Source of the DNA: Chondrus crispus
Lineage: Eukaryota; Rhodophyta; Florideophyceae; Gigartinales; Gigartinaceae
DNA length: 30,920 nt
Direction: 5' to 3'
Assembly (NCBI RefSeq): GCF_000350225.1
Contig: NW_005178538.1
Span: forward strand, 1 to 30,920
Shown: piece by piece, positions 28,289-30,920 of the stretch
How the letters are laid out: each line of letters opens with the position of its first letter
Position numbering within the stretch: the first letter of the stretch is position 1
Made by a program: the position numbers and the translations under genes
Notes under the pieces: generated by a model
Told to the model about the DNA's origin: nothing
Seen by the model: the letters and a program-made list of their open reading frames with translations, nothing else
Databases searched by the model: none

Positions 28289-28896
28289 TGTGGTACAACG
28301 ACCGATCCGCGGTCGGTGTACAGTAGGAGCGGCCGCGCGCAGCGGGCACGGGGCACCGTGGCCCACGTGTAATACGTATGATTACCGAACGGGCGCAGCA
28401 AGTGACAGGTGTACGCTTGGGTACACGTGTAGTGTAAGGAACCGTGTGGGGATAATGCGCGCGCAGTGTAATGCAAGCGCGTAGTGTGAGGATCCGTGCG
28501 GTGGTGTAATGACGGCGCTAGATTTTCAATCGCGTACAGTACCTGGTCCACAGTAGGTGACAGGTACTGTATTGGACAGGTGTCCCGGGCGTCCCTCTGA
28601 GGGGTTAAGACCTGGACACCGTCCTCGCAGTAAACACGGGGGGCAGACTTGCCCCCCTCCCTTTCGCGCCTACGTACCGCCGTTTCGGTATTCTCTCGCG
28701 CGTTGGCTTCTAACCCGTTACCGGTCGTCTCCGATCTAGCACCTCGGGACGACTGCGCGTAACCGGCCAGTGTGCCACTCCCTTTTCGCAAGTCCGACCG
28801 TTCGGTAACCGCGCGCCGCGCGTCTCGCGTCGCGAGCTCCCTCGGCTCATCCTCCGAGCCTCTCGCCCGCTAGGGTTTGAGGAGAGTTGTACCACA
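28289..28896 (+). mobile_element. Gypsy-2 5' LTR (608 bp)
   Basis: It starts TGTGGTACAAC and ends GTTGTACCACA, a perfect 11-bp terminal inverted pair. It is followed three bases later by a primer-binding site and then gag. It interrupts the Copia-2 frame at its left edge. Several hairpins are visible: TACAGTACCTG/CAGGTACTGTA (28535-28545 with 28561-28571), GGGGGGCA/TGCCCCCC (28638-28645 with 28650-28657), TACCG/CGGTA near 28674-28689 and CTCGG/CCGAG near 28842-28859. It is not obviously alignable with LTR1, although the element types are related. Confidence 0.9.
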
Positions 28897-28899
28897 TTT

Positions 28900-28918
28900 T
28901 GGTACTCTTGTGGAGGGG
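28900..28918 (+). other. Gypsy-2 primer-binding site
   Basis: TGGTACTCTTGTGGAGGGG begins with the TGG that pairs with a tRNA 3' CCA. It lies three bases after the LTR end. The tRNA identity is not known. The site lies mostly in the loop between perfect 12-bp arms GAGAGTTGTACC (28882-28893) and GGTACAACTCTC (28917-28928). Confidence 0.65.
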
Positions 28919-29025
28919 TACAACTCTCGAGGTAGAGCCGCGCGCCTTGACGCCCGCTCTGCGCAGAACCGTACGGACGGAAAAGGTTGAGAAATCACCG
29001 CGTCGATCGCGAAGCGTATTCGACG

Positions 29026-30920
29026 ATGAACCGACCGGATCAAGGGGCAGACTCCGCCTCCGGGCGTCTGAGCACCCGCAGTGGCAGTGGCGCGCCGCGC
29101 CCCCGGGTGGAGAACCCGGAAGCCCTGCTGCGACCGCCACCGCGACCGGGCCCCACGCGAGCGTCCGCATCGGATGTTACGCCGGCCGGGTCGGCAGGCA
29201 CTGAGAATCGCGTCCAATGGATGGTCGACGCGATTCAGCCGCGCATCCAGGCCTGGGTCGAGGAGTTCCTCGCTACGGAACTCCCCCAGGTAGCGCGCGT
29301 ATGCCTCGACCGAACGGTGCCCGCGCTCGTGGACGCGCACGTACGCAGCGCGATACCACCACTTTTGGACGAACTTCTACCCGCTCAAGTCCAATGCGAG
29401 GTGGTGACCGCGCTCACCACTGTGGATGAAGAATCCCCGTCCGGTACGGCTCTAAAGGGAGCGATCAGCTCCGCCGTGGCCAATCGTCTGGCCACGACCT
29501 TCGCCGGAGCAGGAGTCGACGCACGCGAGCAGCGCGACTCAACCGCTCCGGATTCTACGCTAACGCACGCTGAACCGATCGGCGCCGCACCCGGGATCGG
29601 TACAATGGCCCCTCACCCGGAGGGTAAGACCATTTACCTCCCACCAATTTATGGTGCTACAGGAGGGCCCACAGAAAATGGCCCTCCCGTACTCGCCGAT
29701 ACGGCTGGCCCCCGCGGGACCGAAAACCGCCTGGGGCGCTTCGCGACAGAAAAGCGACAGCCGTATCGGTCGAGCAGAAGAAGCGCACCCGGCGCTCAAG
29801 GTTACACCTCGGAGGGTACAGAAAACCCCTCCGAGGAAGAAGACACAAGACGTCGCCACAGGGCGACGCGCAAGAACCGCGACGGACGCTACGCGCGATA
29901 CCGCGATGCCGGAGGGGTCGGTTACCCCTCCGATGATAACCGCGACGGACGCTACACGCGATACCGCGATGCCGGAGGAGGTGGATACCCCTCCGATGAC
30001 GAGGACACCGAGTCGGACGGATCGCGCAGAAGCGACCGCAGAGGCCGCAATGCGCGCGACCGACGTCGGTTCCGGCGAGAAGACTCCGATCCGGAGGGCT
30101 ACAGTAGCCCCGGCGGAGAAGGAGACCGCCATCGCAGGGGCAGAGACCGCCGGTCTGCCCCGAGGCGGGATCCGAAACGGTTGCCGGTGATCAGGCCGCT
30201 GAACGACCTGTTCACCAAGGCCGTCGACTACCGCACGTATAGGCTGGAAAATCGCAGCGCGCGCTACGACGCGAGTACCGCGCGGCGAGTTAACCGATAT
30301 CGGAAGAAGTTGGACGTCCAGCTGAAAACCCACACATTCGGTGGTCAAGATCCAATCGCGGTGCTAGGATTTCTCGCGCGCTTCAAGATGGCCTGCGACC
30401 ACAATGGGGTCAGCGAAGGCGCGGCCGTATGGTGTTTCCAGTTTTACTTGACTGGGCAGGCTCACGCCTTGCTCCAGTCCAGGCTACACGGGAACACCAT
30501 GGCGGTCGATGCGGAGCAGCGCGATATGCTCGAAACCTACGCGGAAGTTATTAACTTTTTATTGCGCACGTACGCGACCGACGAAGTTATTTCCGAAGCG
30601 GTCGGTGATGTCACCTCCTTCCGTCAGAGCTCTAATATGACGGAGGAGGTGTACAGTAACCAGTTGTGGGACAAGGCGTTGCGCTGCGGAACCGTATTTT
30701 CGGACAGGCGCCTGAAGTCCCTTTTTGTTGAGGGACTTCTGCCAGCGACGTGCGCGCAGGTGCGGAATTATCTCGCGACGCATCCGGGCGTGGACTACCA
30801 AGCGGTGGCACGCTACGCGCAAGCGATAGGCGAGACGCACCGCTCGGCTCGAAGACAGGCGACCTCCTTCGCGTCGCCTCAAGCACCGTCCGACTCGGTG
30901 AGAAGATTCACGCGCAACGC
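29026..30920 (+). CDS. gag: Ty3/Gypsy Gag, 3' partial (Gypsy-2)
   Basis: The frame is open from ATG 29026, 130 bases after the LTR, through the right edge (631 codons visible) with no stop. The previous in-frame stop is at 28948. The N-terminal 380 or so residues are an unusual extension: a Gly/Ala/Pro start, an amphipathic stretch (MVDAIQPRIQAWVEEFLA), then a long Arg/Asp/Ser-rich part with two 21-residue repeats (DGRYARYRDAGG type). From about 30181 comes the Retrotrans_gag-type domain: HTFGGQDPIAVLGFLARFK, WCFQFYLTGQAHALL, FVEGLLPATCAQV. This aligns with the gag at 2-1456, so the two elements belong to the same broad lineage. Gag assembles the particle. The zinc knuckle, pol and 3' LTR lie beyond the window. 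Intactness suggests a young copy. Confidence 0.88.
   Translation, partial: MNRPDQGADSASGRLSTRSGSGAPRPRVENPEALLRPPPRPGPTRASASDVTPAGSAGTENRVQWMVDAIQPRIQAWVEEFLATELPQVARVCLDRTVPALVDAHVRSAIPPLLDELLPAQVQCEVVTALTTVDEESPSGTALKGAISSAVANRLATTFAGAGVDAREQRDSTAPDSTLTHAEPIGAAPGIGTMAPHPEGKTIYLPPIYGATGGPTENGPPVLADTAGPRGTENRLGRFATEKRQPYRSSRRSAPGAQGYTSEGTENPSEEEDTRRRHRATRKNRDGRYARYRDAGGVGYPSDDNRDGRYTRYRDAGGGGYPSDDEDTESDGSRRSDRRGRNARDRRRFRREDSDPEGYSSPGGEGDRHRRGRDRRSAPRRDPKRLPVIRPLNDLFTKAVDYRTYRLENRSARYDASTARRVNRYRKKLDVQLKTHTFGGQDPIAVLGFLARFKMACDHNGVSEGAAVWCFQFYLTGQAHALLQSRLHGNTMAVDAEQRDMLETYAEVINFLLRTYATDEVISEAVGDVTSFRQSSNMTEEVYSNQLWDKALRCGTVFSDRRLKSLFVEGLLPATCAQVRNYLATHPGVDYQAVARYAQAIGETHRSARRQATSFASPQAPSDSVRRFTRN
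29878..30003 (+). repeat. In-frame tandem repeat, 63 bp x 2, in Gypsy-2 gag
   Basis: Units start at 29878 and 29941 with CGCGACGGACGCTAC, then CGCGATACCGCGATGCCGGA. They encode 21-residue repeats of the form RDGRY(A/T)RYRDAGG..YPSDD. The two units differ at a few bases. Confidence 0.9.

Noticed and set aside
29560..30348. Antisense 262-codon frame and a 179-codon sense frame at 29651-30190
   Set aside because: Both are shadows of the frame-1 gag, which is open for the whole 29026-30920 and carries the capsid domain.
1..30920. tRNA, rRNA or host housekeeping genes
   Set aside because: None recognised on either strand.

Overview
This window is a nest of transposable elements from a eukaryotic nuclear genome. 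I find no convincing host housekeeping gene, tRNA or rRNA. The mix is Ty3/Gypsy with a chromodomain, two kinds of Ty1/Copia, a DDE_Tnp_4 (PIF/Harbinger-like) transposase with YQ..VVHP and IVENYF motifs, and a piggyBac-like transposase with a C-terminal cysteine-rich domain. This mix and the diverged Copia motifs (DADD in place of YVDD) resemble oomycete genomes most. Another stramenopile, a fungus or a red alga cannot be excluded from one window.

Layout. (1) 1-6173, + strand: a Gypsy element (Gypsy-1), entering from the left edge, with gag, a linker frame and an intact 4.5-kb pol. The three open frames step by -1 twice (gag frame 2, linker frame 1, pol frame 0), with an A6 run and a stem-loop at the gag stop. 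(2) 6174-9888: 3.7 kb with no supported gene. It ends in an echo of the Gypsy-1 pol 3' end and polypurine tract. (3) 9928-10597: a 670-bp LTR (family LTR1). (4) 10598-11735, - strand: an unrecognised orphan gene fragment with a strong splice-acceptor-like sequence and one in-frame TGA. (5) 11.8-12.8 kb: tandem repeats. (6) 12.8-13.46 kb, + strand: a 5'-truncated Harbinger transposase plus terminal repeat R1. (7) 13464-18823, - strand: a decayed Copia element (Copia-1), split in its integrase by a solo LTR1 with a 5-bp target duplication. (8) 18.9-20.0 kb: two tandem repeats and a broken C2H2 zinc-finger reading frame. (9) 20254-22111: a second R1 copy and a fuller but broken Harbinger transposase (- strand). 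(10) 22303-22521: a second copy of the 219-bp Copia-1-type LTR (R2). (11) 22905-25391: a piggyBac-like element with clear terminal inverted repeats and a broken transposase. It sits next to, and probably inside, the LTR of Copia-2. (12) 25565-28288, - strand: Copia-2 pol, with one in-frame stop. (13) 28289 to the right edge, + strand: a second Gypsy element (Gypsy-2), inserted into Copia-2, with complete 5' LTR, primer-binding site and an open gag.

Order of events inferred from nesting: Copia-1 before its solo LTR1; Copia-2 before piggyBac and before Gypsy-2. The Gypsy reading frames are intact and GC-rich, so they are the youngest. Copia-1, Harbinger and piggyBac carry several stops or frameshifts and are dead.

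The most unusual signal is in the LTRs. Two diverged LTR1 copies keep a collinear series of hairpins, and the stem differences are compensated on both arms. The Gypsy-2 LTR is also packed with hairpins, and its primer-binding site lies in the loop of a perfect 12-bp inverted repeat. The R2 LTR folds as a three-way junction conserved between copies.
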